From: Hemerocallis citrina
Taxonomy: Eukaryota; Streptophyta; Magnoliopsida; Asparagales; Asphodelaceae
Length of the DNA stretch: 64,000 nucleotides
Reading direction: 5' to 3'
Assembly: GCA_017893485.1 (NCBI GenBank)
Contig: CM030368.1
Span: 107,391,549-107,455,548 of the forward strand
The translations under genes were made by a program, and so were the position numbers. Each line of letters begins with the position of its first letter. The first letter of the stretch is position 1. Below the pieces are notes generated by a model. The model was not told where the DNA came from. It ran no database searches and was given only the letters and a program-made list of their open reading frames with translations. Below, in pieces: positions 44,971-58,700 of this stretch.

Positions 44971-47122
44971 TGTAACCCATGTTTTTCGTTTTCTACATTT
45001 TGGGATGTATTTTTTTTCTTTTGAGTATTTATTCGCATTGTATTCCCCTACTCTTTTTAAACCGTGTAATTGGTCTTCATTCTCTATATATTCATCTATT
45101 TGATTCATTGCCTTTATTTTTTATCTTCTTGATTCAATTGTCTACCTATTGTTCCATTCCTAGTTGATCGACCTATTATTTTGATCCTCATTATTAAATT
45201 GTTCATGCCCTATTTTATTTATTCATTTTGTTACTATCTCATTTATTGGATCATTCTATAATTCTATTCGACATTTTATAAACCCAATATTAACCCTACC
45301 CTATTTCTTTTGGATCCATTAATACCCAATAATCCATTAAAACACAATAACATTCCCCTAACCCTACCCATTTACCCACTCCAACCCGTTACCCATATAA
45401 ACCCTAACTACCACATATATATATATCTATGTATACCATTTCACCCTAACTCAACCCTAGCTGCTTCTAAACCCCGTCCCCTACCTCCTATCTCTCCTGC
45501 ACTCCCAAACCCATCGCTCCCGATCCCTTTCCCTGCATTCCTGACCTCCCGACGCACCACCACAGCGTCGCCCTCTCCCAAAAATGCAACAGCAGCCCCA
45601 GCCAATGCACCCCTATGTGCCCTGCCTACTGTCGCGACGCCACAGCAACAAACATCACCCGATGCCCCCCTGCATTGCTTCCTCCTGACCGCAGCACAGT
45701 TTCGTTGTCGCCGCTTGTTGTCCGTCGTTCTCCCGATGTGTGCACAATGGATTGCTTTAGCTCTTGTGTGCATGTGTTTGATCTCGTGGGTTCGTGGCCA
45801 GGAAACCATTCCCATTGTTCTCGTTCTTGCATCGTTTCCGTCGTCGACTATAAGGCAAGTAACTTGTATAATTTCTGTTGCATATAAAAGTACTAAATAC
45901 CGCCTGTAGTATAGCTTTTGTTCTGGAGACAATCCTCATGAAAACCCTTGATTAGATCTTGTCTCTACTTGTCGATCTATCCGTAGTTGTCTCGTACACA
46001 CACGACTTGAAATAACTTAGATCTAATAAACTTTTAATGTATACATTCATGTGGTTGTGATTTATGAAGTATCGTATAAGCTTGTATTCTTGATGTGTTA
46101 ATTGTAGTATAACTCGTTGTAGAGTTGTAAAACACCCTATACCATGTTGCTTGAACATCTAGTATACCATATTTCGCATTTCGTTATGATTTGGATGAGT
46201 TTCATATGATCTAGTTGATTTCATGCATGAAGAATATTTATGTGTTTACTATTATCCCATTTTGTTCAGTATTTTAGGCCCTATAAAGGTAAGTGAATGA
46301 AAACTATTTGTGAATATGAATTATAGAGAATTCTGTCTACTTTCCAGAATTTCTGACAGATCTCAGTTTCAATTTATGAGATGCAAGTTATGACTATTTT
46401 ACTGCAGAAGTGTTGAAAATTACAGATTTAGTTTTATGTAAATTCTGTATGACTATTTATTTTTATACTGATGCTAAAGGTAATATTGTGATCTAATATT
46501 TTGCTGAGTACAACGAGATTTGACTGGGGTTAACCCAAAAATTTTTGTGGATTTAATTGATGACTTTTATAAACTATTCTATACTTGCAAACAACTACTA
46601 TACTTGCAGAATTTTCACGCTGTTCAGTAAAAAACCTTAATTTCAACCTGATTCTACTTGCTGTTAATAAAAACTTTGTGAATATGAAATGTAGCCTACT
46701 GTATCTATTTTATCACCCTTTTGACGGATCTGGATTTCGATTTGTATTTTGTAATCTATTGTCTTTTTAGTACTGCTGTGTCAAGAGTTTCAGATTTGCA
46801 AACTTCCATCTTCCTGTCTTCTGATTTTATTTGACTATACTATCCACGTTGGAATATTATCAAATTATATTTGCTGATACTAGACATACTAGGGAATAAC
46901 CCAAATTTTTCATGGATTTAATCAATAAGTTTTTATGCAAAATTCATGCTTATGAATACAACTTTTCGATTTCTGGCTGGACACGTTTTCTGTTTATAAT
47001 TCTGTTTTGAACCATGTTTCTGTGATCATTATAGGACTTGTATATATTTGATGGATTCGGCCGAGAGTCTACTTTCTAGATTTTCTAACGGATCCAGATT
47101 TGCATATTTGTGGCAACGGGAA
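44971..47122 (+). mobile_element. Group A LTR, 5' 2.15 kb, cut by LTR G
   Basis: TGTAACCCATG..., colinear with 32371-34690 (TATA near 45420, GC-rich leader, donor motif at 45852-45860). Interrupted at 47123 by TGTAACGACCC. The 199-codon frame at 45310-45909 is a low-complexity Pro/Ser/Thr read of the leader and has no counterpart in other copies. Confidence 0.88.
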
Positions 47123-50100
47123 TGTAACGACCCTATATTTTTTACGAATACGTCTTGTATACGAAGCAAATTCTACTAGCTATAAAGTTATATTTATTTT
47201 TGTTAAAGAAATTATTTTCTTGCTAATAACCTGCAATTATGCATATGAATGTGTATATAAACATATATACATACACGTACATGTTTTGAGTTGGACTTGT
47301 GAAACCCAAATGAAACAAAACAACATGGCAACACTTGAACAAAAAAAAAAATTGGGACAAGCCCATAGGAGGCCGGCCAAGATTTGGATGTAAAGGGAGG
47401 AGAATAAGAACTACGGTTATGGTTTCTTGGTGTTTGAATAAAAACATCATGATGTGTTTTTGTAAGACTCCAAGACCACATCACATCACCTCCCAAACAA
47501 GCCAACCCCTTGCATAAGGTGATGTTTTCATCTTCTCCATGCCTCTCAAATCTGGCCAAACCCCTCTCTCCCTCTCTTCTCTTTTTGTTTTAAAATCCCA
47601 TCCCTTTTACCATTCTCTCTTACAACTCTGAATCTTTCCTAAGCCTCCAAACTTCATTCTCTACACTCTAGTTACAGATTTGGAGTGAGAAGAAGAAGAA
47701 GAAGAAGCCAAGGAGAAGGAGAACAAGGAGCCAAAGCAAAGAGGAGAAGCAGGGAGTTCCATAAGAGACAAGAAGGGGGACCTACAAGCAAAAGAACAAG
47801 CTACAAGCTAAGGTGGGTGTTTCCAATCTCTTGTTTATTTTTGGATGGTTGAATGGTGTTTGATAACTGAAAAAGTGACATGCATGCCCTAGGAATGAAC
47901 TTTAACAACTCATTTTGTGCTAAGTAGACCAAACCAGAAAATCATGTTAAAAGACGAAATTTTTGTTGTCAGTCCGTAGCTCATTGCATGAATACCACTT
48001 GGAATTTTGATCTGAAAGTTTTAGAGGATGATCATATAGGTGTCGTACACCTTCAGTAATTTTTATTGATTTTTATGACTTTTTTGCTATTAAAATAAAT
48101 TACGAACTTGCATGCTAGTCAGAATAGAAAGAAGCTATTTTATTGTTACTATTGTGGAAAGAATGACTTGTATCTCACTGCATGCTGATGGAAATGATCT
48201 AAAGTTTTAGTATTTCTTTGTTAAGTGTATCTAAGACCTAAGTTTCAAATTTCATGAGATTTGGACCAATGTAGCTATGTCAATAGAATCATGCAAACAG
48301 AGCTAGATATTTTAGTGAACAGATCTGCTGTTGTTACTGCCCTGTTTTTGGATGATATTCCAAAGGACATAAATGGAAATCTACTTGGTATAATCACTTG
48401 ACTAATGGAAGAGTTGTAACATCATGTGTTAGGAACTGGATTCTAAAATTTCATGATGATCTGACACTATTTACTATTTTAATCTGATTTTACCCCATGA
48501 CTGTGTTGACATGAGGTTCTGTCCTGAGATTCTGTACACTTGTTAAAGATGAGACCATAAGACTTTGTAAACGATCTTTTATGGAGGAACTTGAAACTAA
48601 GAAGTTTCAGTAGACACATAGACCTTTCTGGAATGACCAATAAATCCCGATTTGGACAAGTATTCGATTTTATATGATTTTTACAAGTGATGACAGAAAC
48701 ACAGTAAATCTTAGAGTTTACTGTTTTGCCCCATGATCTTTGAGATGAGTTTAAACTTGTAGCTTATTGGCTTAGAGTTGCTGTTTGTGGCCAAGACCCA
48801 TGTTAAAGATGTGTACTTGGGTTAGGACTTAAGTTATCTAGTAGTTTCTTGCTGAGAGTAGCCCACAGTTTCTTATGGACTCCATTATAGACCACATTGT
48901 TCAATGTTTCGAAGTGAAATTTGTATTGAACGTTGGGGTATGGTTGTAGACCACTTTGGGATGAAATTCATGCCCATTGTGTGCTTGTACTTGCTATCCA
49001 CTTTGAGTAGAAGTATGGAGAGCGCCCGATCGTGATTCCTCAAGGGAACGGGACAGGGAATGACTCCGTTTTGGCATAAACGCCAAGTGGGTGCTTGCTG
49101 TTTGGAATCTTAAATTGTCGTTTTTAGGACACATAGAACCCCTTTTTGGGTAATCATGTGTTAGGGCTTACTCCTAGTGTCGTATACCTTGTTGGGGTAC
49201 GTTGGTTGAGTTTTGAGACTCCAGGATTAAGTCTTGTGGCAAACCTAGACGGGTAGAATAAGACCCGTGTCGCATCGAACGCGTTGGAGGAGATGACTCG
49301 TGCGCCGATGTACTCACCATGCATGGATGGATTCCATGTTTTGTGTTTGGAGCTGCCAATTGTCGAGGACCGTGGAGTGTTAAGTTTAGCAGGAAGCTAT
49401 TTGTTGGTCGGGCCGAGGTTGCAATCAAACTCCAAGCGTCGATGTGGTTGCGACAATCGATGGAGACGATTCGCTCGGGGTTCATGCCAAGTGTGGGCCG
49501 AGGCGGGTCAACTCTTGGGCCAGACTAGAGGGCTAGTTGAGTCCTAGTGTGAAATGGATTGAGATCTATTTTGATAAAGGTGACTAACTAGAGAAAGTCT
49601 ACTAAGGGAATTGAACTAGTTGATCATGGCAAGCAAGTTGATTATCGAGTTAGGAATTTAGAAATGGTAGATAGATTGCCTAACTAAAAGAATTAGAGTT
49701 GGCTAGAGGGTTGGTTTGAGTAGTCGGTCGATAAAACAAATCTTGAATTCAGCCTTAAATTCAACCTTAACCTTTAATCTTAGAGTGGGGTAGCCTTGAT
49801 ACTTTGGTAGGGCTAGATCAAGTCTTGGTTGATTGTAAGGACAGGCACTAGCGAGGGTGTTTGCCTGTCAGGGGGACATCGTCTCGACTGCAAATTCTGC
49901 TCTAGTGTAAGAACGAGTGTAGTGGAGTTAGGGAAACCTTATATATGTCATGTCTTTTGTTGACCGATGCGGGCAAGAGTTTAAAGGAAGTCCCAACGGA
50001 GCGAGACTTTACGGGAAAGATTCTAAGTCCTCTGGTGGGGAGACCTGGTGCCCGTATATCAGCTTTTGGTGAGGTCCGGCGAGACAACATATCGGGTAAG

Positions 50101-50913
50101 CTGATTGGATTACAGTCAACATATCGGGTAAGCCGATTTGATTACAGTCACGCAGGGTAAGCCTAGGACTGACCATGATTTCAATCACACAGGGTAAGCC
50201 TGTGACTAACCAGTCACGCAGGGTAAGCCTGCGACTGGAGTCCCAGGCATAGTGGATAAAACTATAAGGATTGGACACCACTAACGACTAGCAGGGTAAG
50301 CCTGCAGCCTCACCATCACTGGAATCAGAAATAGGAGAGAGCACAAGAGTAGGATGCATAGCAGGGGATCGAGCCCCATTAAACAGAAGAACATCATTTG
50401 GTTGGGGGGTGTGTAGTATGGAATGCATATCTTTCAACCAAGCGTGCATTAGCCTTAGGAGCATGTGTGCATAGTGTGTGCAGTAGTTTAGGCCATGGCA
50501 TACACCGACACTTGTTTGACATCACCCTTTTTTTCTTTGCATCAAATATTATTTGTGGTTTTTTAGGTTGGAATCGCTATATTATGGCATAGAGAGGATA
50601 GCCGAATATAGTATTTCATCAGTTGTAATCAACTGACGTACCCACAGTTATCAATGCAGGATTGCCGACTTGGGATCGCGGGAAAGCACTAGCAGGGGAA
50701 AAGCATCTAAGTGAAAGTTACGGTCCAAATTTTTATTGTACATTCTTGTTGTAACAATTAATTTGTAATTGTTGTAATCATTGGACATTGTAATAACAAT
50801 TCAATGTAATAAAAGTTTTTAATTTCCTGTGATTTTTGTTGTGTTGTGACTCATTTGAAGAAAGATCCTGGTGAATTTCATGAGTTCCTAAGTTAGGAAT
50901 TCGGGGCGCTACA
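47123..50913 (+). mobile_element. 5' LTR of element G (3791 bp)
   Basis: TGTAACGACCC...TTCGGGGCGCTACA, directly followed by a primer site, so a genuine 5' LTR. Same length and same end sequence (AATTCGGGGCGCTACA) as LTR H, but a divergent middle without the tRNA-like units. It carries an array of small hairpins (50088-50315). Downstream internal sequence is only about 130 bp. Confidence 0.88.
50088..50315. repeat. Array of GGGTAAGCC mini-hairpins
   Basis: Six copies around a constant GGTAAGC core with variable but mostly complementary arms: ATATCGGGTAAGCCGAT, CACAGGGTAAGCCTGTG, CGCAGGGTAAGCCTGCG, AGCAGGGTAAGCCTGC and two less perfect ones. Spacing about 30-70 bp. Confidence 0.8.
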
Positions 50914-50917
50914 AAAG

Positions 50918-50930
50918 TGGTATCAGAGCC
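50918..50930 (+). promoter_or_regulatory. Primer-binding site of element G
   Basis: TGGTATCAGAGCC, four bases after the LTR end, complementary to initiator tRNA-Met. The following 50931-51060 is leader without gag; the element is cut there. Confidence 0.9.
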
Positions 50931-51059
50931 TACTTCAAATTTTAGTTCAACACCACAAGAGATTAGACTTGGGTGCGTCAGTAGGGTTAATTTTGATAGT
51001 GGGATGGTCGTAAATCATATTGTTGCACTTTTGCAACTTATTTTTACAAACTTTTCCTA

Positions 51060-53445
51060 TGTCTGACCTAACCCCAATACGATTATTCTTTTACTAACTT
51101 TATGATTCAACTGGACGTCGACTAGAAACTTCATTAAAATTTCTTTCAAAATTATGATTTAGTTCTTGGGACTGTTCATTAATGTTCTTGCAATTCTCAA
51201 GTCCTAATTCTTACGTTAACGTATTGAATAAATTAATAGAACATGACCACATATTAATAAAATAGCGAATCTGGAGTTAAGACAGTACAGTGGTAAAATT
51301 TGAATAACTAGCAATCCATAGGTCAGATCGCAAAACTGTCAAGTAGTCTGGATTCCTAGCTTAGAGGGCTATAACTTTTATTTAATAAGTTCTAAGTGAT
51401 TTTAATTGCAACTGGGTCAAAATTTATGTTCTTTACTGATCTAGTGTTCTAACAGAAATCTAGGGTCAAGTTTGCATATATATAATGGGTCTGAGAATTC
51501 ATCCACAAGTATCATAAAAATTATATCACTACTCCAATCATGTCTAACAACATTTTGTTAAATTTCAAGTCTTTATTCTACTATTAACATGATATTTTAA
51601 TTAGTGGAACAGTCAAACGTGCTTATAAAAAACAATTTGGAATTTAAAACCTAGCGATACAAAAAATATGATAACTTGCAGTCTACAACTAGGACTCATA
51701 TCCGTAAGATGTTCTGGAAATTCGATTTAGTGGGCTAAAATTATAATTTACAAAGTTCTAGTTAAATCAAAAAGCAAGTGGGTCATAATCTTACTACAAC
51801 ATGGGATAAACCGCAGGACGGCAGTAAAATGTACTCCTACACAACAACCATAATAATCAATTCGTATATACATATATATAGAAACAAATGGAAAAGTGTT
51901 TATACTCAATAATTAGGATTGACTCCTACCAATAACATGACAAAAATTTCTAACACTTTAGCATTAAATTTACGAGTCAAGTTATAACATCACATACAAC
52001 CGATATGCATTCAAATCATTATTTTTCTGTATAACGTGTTTCAAGTTTATGTTCGTGTAGTGTATTCATATGATGATGGGTAACACGGCTTAGGATTTAG
52101 TCTAAGAAACAACAAGAATAGAAAACTACTACTTGGTTTTGCTAATGAATTTGTAATAGTTTCTTTGAAAAGTATCAAGCATATAAGATACGATAAATGA
52201 AATAGGAACTATTTGCAGAGATCAAACATATTTCTTGAACAAAAATAACGAGTTGGTTCAAGAGATACTTGCCTTATATGACGATGATTACGACGAAGGG
52301 GCAAGCAGCGACGAAAACCATGAGTAAGAGCGAAAACACCAACGAGAACGATGAACAACAATGGCAAATCACGACAGCGACAAAATGGGTTCAAGACTGT
52401 GGGGGTTGCAACTGTGAAGAGTGGAGGAAGGAAGCTCGGTGTTTCGGGATGGTGATCGGCGGTCGAGGAGTGGCTGCAATGGCATGCGAGATGGTATGGA
52501 CAGTAGCAGCAAGGGCGATGATAGGGGTGCAGCAGTGGTGACTACAGCAGGGTGGTGATGGTGCTGCGAGTAAGAGGAGGCAAGGGAGGCCAGCAAGGGT
52601 AGCGTCATTGAGGTGAACTGCAATGGGTTTGATTGGGGTGTTGCGGGTGGTGCGGTGGCAGTCGATGGTTGTTGGTGACTGCGATGAGGTGCTCGAGGTT
52701 GCTGGCAATGGCAGTCATAGGGAATGCAGCAACACATTGGCCGCAGTAATCGGTGGGTGCGCGAGGTCGCAGGTCAAGACAGCAAGTTCGTGTGGCAGAG
52801 CATCAAAGGGCATCAGGGTGGTTCTGTCGAGGCTGGGGGTGCTCGGGGTTGAGACAGCAGTGGAAATAGGAATGCAGGCAGATGTATGTGAAGAGGAAGA
52901 GGCAGCAAAAAGCGATGTGGCGATGGGTTGAAGGTGAAGTTGGAGGAGCTCAGGGTGCAGCAAGGGAGAGGATGGAGTAGGAGTGGGCGGCTAATGGAAG
53001 AAGATTGGGTAATTAGGGTTAGGTTAATTAATGAAGGGAGTAAGGGATTAGTTAGAGATAAGAGAAAATCAGGGAATACGTGAAGATGAGTGATTAGAAG
53101 AAACTTGTGGGGATTGTGCTGTTAATGGAGATTGGGGGGGGGGGGTAGTATGCAAACTTGTAGATGGGCTTGGGTTAACAGGTTTTGGGTTTAGAAAGTG
53201 GGCTTTGTATGGGATTCAATAAGAAAATCAAATATGAATGTCATAGATTAGTTGAAATAGTCAACATACTAAAATTAAATAGGATGTACAAGAATTTGCA
53301 GGGTTCAGCTAAAAATTGATCGACTGGAAGAATACAATTGGGTTAAAGAAAACAACAAGATTATTATTAATAAATCAGATTACAGAAATTGAGGAGGGAA
53401 AAAGAATTACAAAAGAAATCCAAAAACTTGGAAACGTGGGTTATA
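51060..53445 (-). mobile_element. Divergent group A-like LTR, minus strand, 3'-truncated
   Basis: The minus-strand LTR start (TATAACCCACGTTTCC) is at 53445. Colinear but diverged from 1-3501: ACTTGCCTTATATGACGATG at 52269 (donor motif 52267-52275), GC-rich leader at 52300-52960, and weak matches near 51290-51400. The left limit near 51060 is approximate. ORFs at 52269-52963 are leader reads. Confidence 0.7.
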
Positions 53446-53640
53446 CCAGTGCTCTTGGCATGCGGATGTTATGTACTGAATTAACTTACCTAACAAAGGC
53501 TTTGCGGGAGGAGTTGGAATCTCCCCCATCGGGCCTCTGTGAATGGAGGGAAGAATGGCCATATGTACTGAGTCTCGTGATTCGGAGGGCCTCTCTTAAC
53601 GCTTATTAGCCCCCTGTGCCAGAGAGGTTTCGGCATTGTT
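53446..53640. other. Unassigned segment next to the Tat-type gag
   Basis: GC-moderate sequence, part of a 97-codon plus-strand frame that starts inside the neighbouring LTR (53316-53609). I recognise no domain and do not call a gene. It may be more of the minus-strand Gag-Pol linker. Confidence 0.35.
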
Positions 53641-54872
53641 ACTTTGTTGGATAAATTGAGAAAGATAGCCTCAACGAATCAGACCTTCATATTCTTCTTT
53701 GAGGGCTCAACAGTTGTCGACAGTGTGTCCATGGTCTCTATGAAATGCACACCATTTGCTCGTCTCTTCTCTTGCTAGCAGTGGACATCTTGAGGGGGGG
53801 AGGGGGGGGGGTAGGTTATTCCATCCTTTTCAACTTCCATGAGGATGGCTAAAACGCTTGCATTGAGATGAGTGAATTTGTCGAAGCGTGGTGCTGAAGG
53901 GGGATGCGTTGACCGTTCTGAAACTTTTCTGGTCCTTCCACGCTTTCATTCTTCTGTTTATTCCAGGAAAGTGAATCGTTCTTGCCTTGAGGATAAAGGG
54001 CGTCCTCAACTCTGATATATTTTTTACGTCTTTCCAGGAGCTTATTGTAGTCTTTAGGAGGCTTCTTCGCAAGGGAGGCTTTCATGTCTTTGTTAGTGAC
54101 ATTGTGGCGGAAGGCGACAACTGCCACTGATGAGTCTAGGGGACCTTGCTTCAACTGTGAAGTGTTTTACAAAGTCTTTCAGCACTCCATCATTTTGTTT
54201 CAGTTCCAATAAGGAGGCACTTGTTTTTCTGCCTTACGGCTAGTAACGAAGTGCGTTATGAAGAGCTCATCGAGCTGGTTGAAGGAGAAAATTGACATTA
54301 GAGTGAGGCGGGAGTACCTTTCCCTTACTGATCCTTTCAAAGTTGTAGAGAATGTTCGGCACATGAGCGTGTCGGTAGCATTATAGACCTCATGAGAGTT
54401 TTAAAAAACTCTCAATATGGTCAGCCGGATCTAATTCACCATCGTATGACTCGAATTGTGGATCCTTGAAGTTCTTCGGAATTGGTGCATCAAGGATGGA
54501 ATTGCTAAATGGAGGTCGACTAGGACTGTAAGCCCTGCTGGAGCGGTTCCCCACATTTTTTATTTGTTTTAGGCGATCTTCTATTTTTTAGATGCAGCGA
54601 AGGACATGGTCGTCCTTCCCCTTGGATCTGGTCAAATCGCCATATTCTTCTTCTTTTGAGGGTCTACTCTAATCTTGACTGCCTTGGATTGCTCGGAGTA
54701 TGTCAAACTTGAAGTTTTCCAATTTAGTTCTAGTGACTGTAGCCTTTTTCTCTCTGTTTCTCTCAAGATGTTTTCGACTCTCATGAGTCGGACATCTTTT
54801 TGCAGTGCGCCCCCTGTGAGAGGAGGAGTATCTTGATCTCGGCCTTCGGGGAGAGTTGCTTCTCTGGTTCAC
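53641..54872 (-). pseudogene. Tat-lineage Ty3/Gypsy Gag remnant
   Basis: Minus strand, many stops and frame changes. N-terminal basic region SPRRPRSRYSSSHRGR near 54850. Mid part with HFVTSRKAEKQ near 54240, then VAVVAFRHNVTN, SLAKKPPKDYNKLLERRKKYI near 54050-54125. C-terminal single-knuckle-like WCAFHRDHGHTVDNC near 53750, followed by ALKEEYEGLIR and GYLSQFI. The last motifs are the hallmark of Gag in Tat/Ogre/Retand-type plant elements. The element is non-functional. Confidence 0.8.
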
Positions 54873-55211
54873 TTGACATTTTGAGCGAGAGGCCTTGGTT
54901 CCTTGTTGCTTGGCATTGATGATTTTACAGAGATCTGTTGACCCCCGGGGACTTCACAAGTCCATTTAATTACTGGAAGGATTATGGACTGAGACACAGT
55001 CGTGTAGAAGGAGTAGACACGACGGCTTTGTCGGGAGCCCCCCGGTGCCTCACAGTTGATGCGAGCTTGATTGCGCTGTTGGGGTGGATCCAGCTGTTAA
55101 GGAGGAATTGGGTCCTCCACGGGGGGAGCTTGTTGACGAAGAGAATTTATGCAATGGCTTGAGGACATCGCTCTACCTCTAATTCTTGGTGGCATGGCAG
55201 TAAGTCTGATT
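54873..55211 (-). other. Upstream gag or leader of the Tat-type element
   Basis: Contiguous with the Gag remnant on the minus strand and cut at 55212 by a plus-strand LTR. The flank resumes at 63506. No clear motif. Confidence 0.4.
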
Positions 55212-55747
55212 TGTAACCCCCATTTTCCATTTTCTGTATTTTTGGTATTTTTTGTGTTTTTTTCAGCTTGTATCTCTTTTTGGACCGTATATTAGATCTT
55301 CATTTTCAATATATTCATTTATTTAATTTGCCTTTTTTTATTTGCTCTCCTTGTATCTATTTGTCAGTCTGTTGTTTCGTCTTTGTCTGATCAAGCTATT
55401 ATTTTTTTATCCTCTTCATTCAATTGTTCGTGCCCTATTTTGTTTGTTCATTTTTACCTCATTGTTGGATCATTCTATTGTTCTCTTAAAGCTTTTATTA
55501 AACCCAAATCCACTACCCCATTAATACCCTATAACCTTATTGGATCCACTACTCCTACCCTACCCATTTACCTCTACCCACTCACCCCTTCAGCCCCTAA
55601 CCCTAAAACCTAATAACTACCTATATATATAAACCCATACTGTATCCCTATCATCTAAACCCTAACCCTATTATTCTATATCCCTCAGCTGCTCGCTCTC
55701 TCGCTCTCTCTCTCTCTCTCTCTCGACCCTGCATCCCGCTGACTACC
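55212..55747 (+). mobile_element. Group A LTR (F), first part
   Basis: TGTAACCCCCATT..., colinear with 32371 onward, including TATA (55621-55632) and a (CT)n stretch near 55700. Split at 55748 by a 5-kb insertion and continued at 60760. No primer site after the far end and no polypurine tract before it, so an apparent solo LTR of about 3.28 kb net. Confidence 0.88.
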
Positions 55748-58700
55748 TGTAACACCCCAATTTTTTTTTTTGAAAACTAAGCCTCCAAATTCAATTCTTT
55801 CAATTTCTATATCACTTTAAACATAAACTAAGATAGGTATATTTCAAATAAAATGTTGGCAGAGTCTCCCCTGAAATTTATGTCCCGAAACACAAAAGGC
55901 TTACGGAATTCTGCTCTAAATTCCGTAGCTCACAACACAGGCAATATAATCATGGGCTCCCCAGGCCAAAATGAGCAGAATCACACAGGTAATATAAATA
56001 TTATGCTCTGGGGGACAAACTCATAACAGAATATCAAATATTAAATAAAAACCATAAATTCCTTTGAAAACATATAGGATTTTTGTAAAAATTTAGGAAA
56101 ACCTTTTTAGAAGCCAACCACAGAACTCAATACTCCACAACGAGGTGGGTACGGGCTTTCTTACCTCATCACAGTACTATATCTATATACTTTTACCATA
56201 ATACAAAATAATACATCAACTATTCACCTTTCTACATATACTAAGTACATAGATAAGAGAGCAGGTCCAACAAAGTACAAAATCTAGCTCTATACTATCT
56301 CACCATGCTGCTAGCAACCTGCAGGAGAGTTAGGGTTGTCCACACTCAGGGAGAGACCCCCCTAACCCCCAAAAAACATCAAGGGTTAGCCATTTCTGGT
56401 GTGAGTATAATTATTAATCTAATAAATAAATTAAAATGGTATAAAGAAAATACTTTAAACTTACAAACTTCAAGTTTAGATGATGCAACCTGAAATCTGA
56501 ACATAAAAACATCACCAATACGATCTTATATCAAAATACTCTTCAAATCCACATCCGGTTATATAATTATCCATAATTCACACATTTCACTACATGCTTC
56601 ACATTTACCTCGTATATATCCTTATTTTACATTTACATAATACTGATTCACATACAATCCCTTACTTATCAATTTGAATTCATCTTCCACAATTATTGTC
56701 ACATCACAAATTCTTCATTTATAAATTTATAACCACAGGATGCTACTACATATTTCTTCATTTTTATTTAGCCATGCACTTCATTTACTTGCATTATATC
56801 AACAACTCACTTACTCATTCTGGAAGTGGTGCCAAGGCAGGTAGTTCCCACCATTTCCATGGAAATAGCCGACGAGTAGTTCCCCGACACACTTCCAAGA
56901 TACACAAACTCATATCACAACATACCTTCTTTAATAACCATTTTCATAACCAATCTCATAATACAAGTATTTATTTTATTGTATCATATCAAGTATCACA
57001 TCATAAACATATGCATCTATCCTCATAATATCACATTCATTCATGCCTTATGACACAAATATACATTTCACTGCCCATTGCAATTACTTACATTTCATCA
57101 CATCATTAACATATCACTTATTGAATACTTATTCTTATCGCATCAAAAGCATGTTTTATAACTCATTCTCATCCTGTTATAACATTTAGTTATTACCCAA
57201 TCTAATTAATAATTAACTTACTTTCCTTTTCACTTATATCTCAAGTTACCATTAATTTCACTTTCATTCTCATCAATTTATACTCCATATCCCAAACCTA
57301 GTTTGGACAATCACATATCACACCCCAAAGCCGATAGCTTGGGTATTAATCACCACACCCCAAACACATAGTCTAGGTAATATAACATCACATCTCAAGC
57401 CGATAGCTTGGTTATTAATTTACTTCAATTACTTTTCATATTCGCTTTACTTAATTCTTCATTTCCATTAGTCATTACCACTATCATACCAACTCACCCT
57501 GCGAATTATGCCAAGGCAGGTAGTTCCCACCATTTCCACAGAAATAGCGAAGAGGTAGTTCCTTGACACAATTTGAAGGTACAACTCATACCATACTGTA
57601 TTTTACTTTAATCATGATTTTCATAATACAACTACTTCATACTATTCATATTAACACATGTCTCTTTTACTATTTTCATTTTAAATTAACCACATGCCGC
57701 ATTCCATCCACAACCTCTATCTTTCACATTCACAATTCACTTTCACTTTCTTTACTCTCACATTTTTTTTATTTACACTTTGTTATTTTATTAGTTTGTC
57801 GACCAGTGAGCCACAGTATCCCAATATACTGAAAGCTGACAGCCCAGTAAAACACGCGGACCGATGCTCACACAGAGTCTTACTCGTCCGAGGCTATGTC
57901 TTCCTCCCAGCCTATGCCAGCGAGGAAACACCGCACCCCAGATAAACTGGGTACTTCCTCGCGACGTCTGTCATCAAGGGAAAAACACTGCACCCCAGAT
58001 AAACTGGGTACTTCCTCCCAGCCGATAGCCAGGAGGGAAAAACACCGCACCCCAGGTAAACTGGGTACTTCCTCACGACAGCTGTCATCGAGAGAAACCG
58101 GGCCTCAAGCCGATAGCTTGGGCGAAAAACACTGCACCCCAGATAAACTGGGTACTTCCTCCCAGCCAAAGCCATGAGGGAAAAACACTGCACCCCAAGC
58201 CGGTCCTTGGGTATTAGGAAGTCTAGCCCAAACCTCCAGGATTGCTGTAGGTACTGGTCAACAAAATCATCTGTTATTAGCATTAATCATTTCATCTTTT
58301 CAGCTTACTTTATTAACACACGCATTTCACTTTTGATTCACAGACTAGTCATGTCTTTGACTTTAACCACGTGAATTTGTAACACATTTTATTAGCACTT
58401 ACCATCGTATCCTTTATCTTCATGTCATCATACCACATTATGCATACACCCTGTTATTCAACACATAAACTCATCATATCATATTAATGCATAATATTAA
58501 TGTGTATTTTTCCATAACATCCCACATTAAGAATACCATATTATTCATTATCTCACTGTACCATATATAGACATATGCCAAGTTATAACATTAATAAGGG
58601 AACTACATTATGTTATTCCATATCATAAAGTATCAAAATGTATACTTCATCACATTACAATATCATATTATTACCCATTAATTCACTTCGAACATAATTA

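Noticed and set aside
45310..45909. 199-codon ORF
   Set aside because: Pro/Ser/Thr-rich low-complexity reading of an LTR leader; no conserved counterpart.
53316..53609. 97-codon plus-strand ORF
   Set aside because: It begins inside a minus-strand LTR and crosses its end at 53445; no recognisable domain.
55207..55211. Target-site duplication for LTR F
   Set aside because: TGATT on the left and TCTAG at 63506-63510 do not match; no duplication can be claimed.
55585..55615. Telomere-like AACCCTAA words
   Set aside because: Only scattered AACCCTA words, present at the same place in all group A LTRs; no tandem array.
57896..58177. 94-codon ORF with repeated TPDKLGTSS-type motif
   Set aside because: Produced by the 56-57-bp DNA tandem repeat; no start context, and unit lengths that are not always multiples of three.
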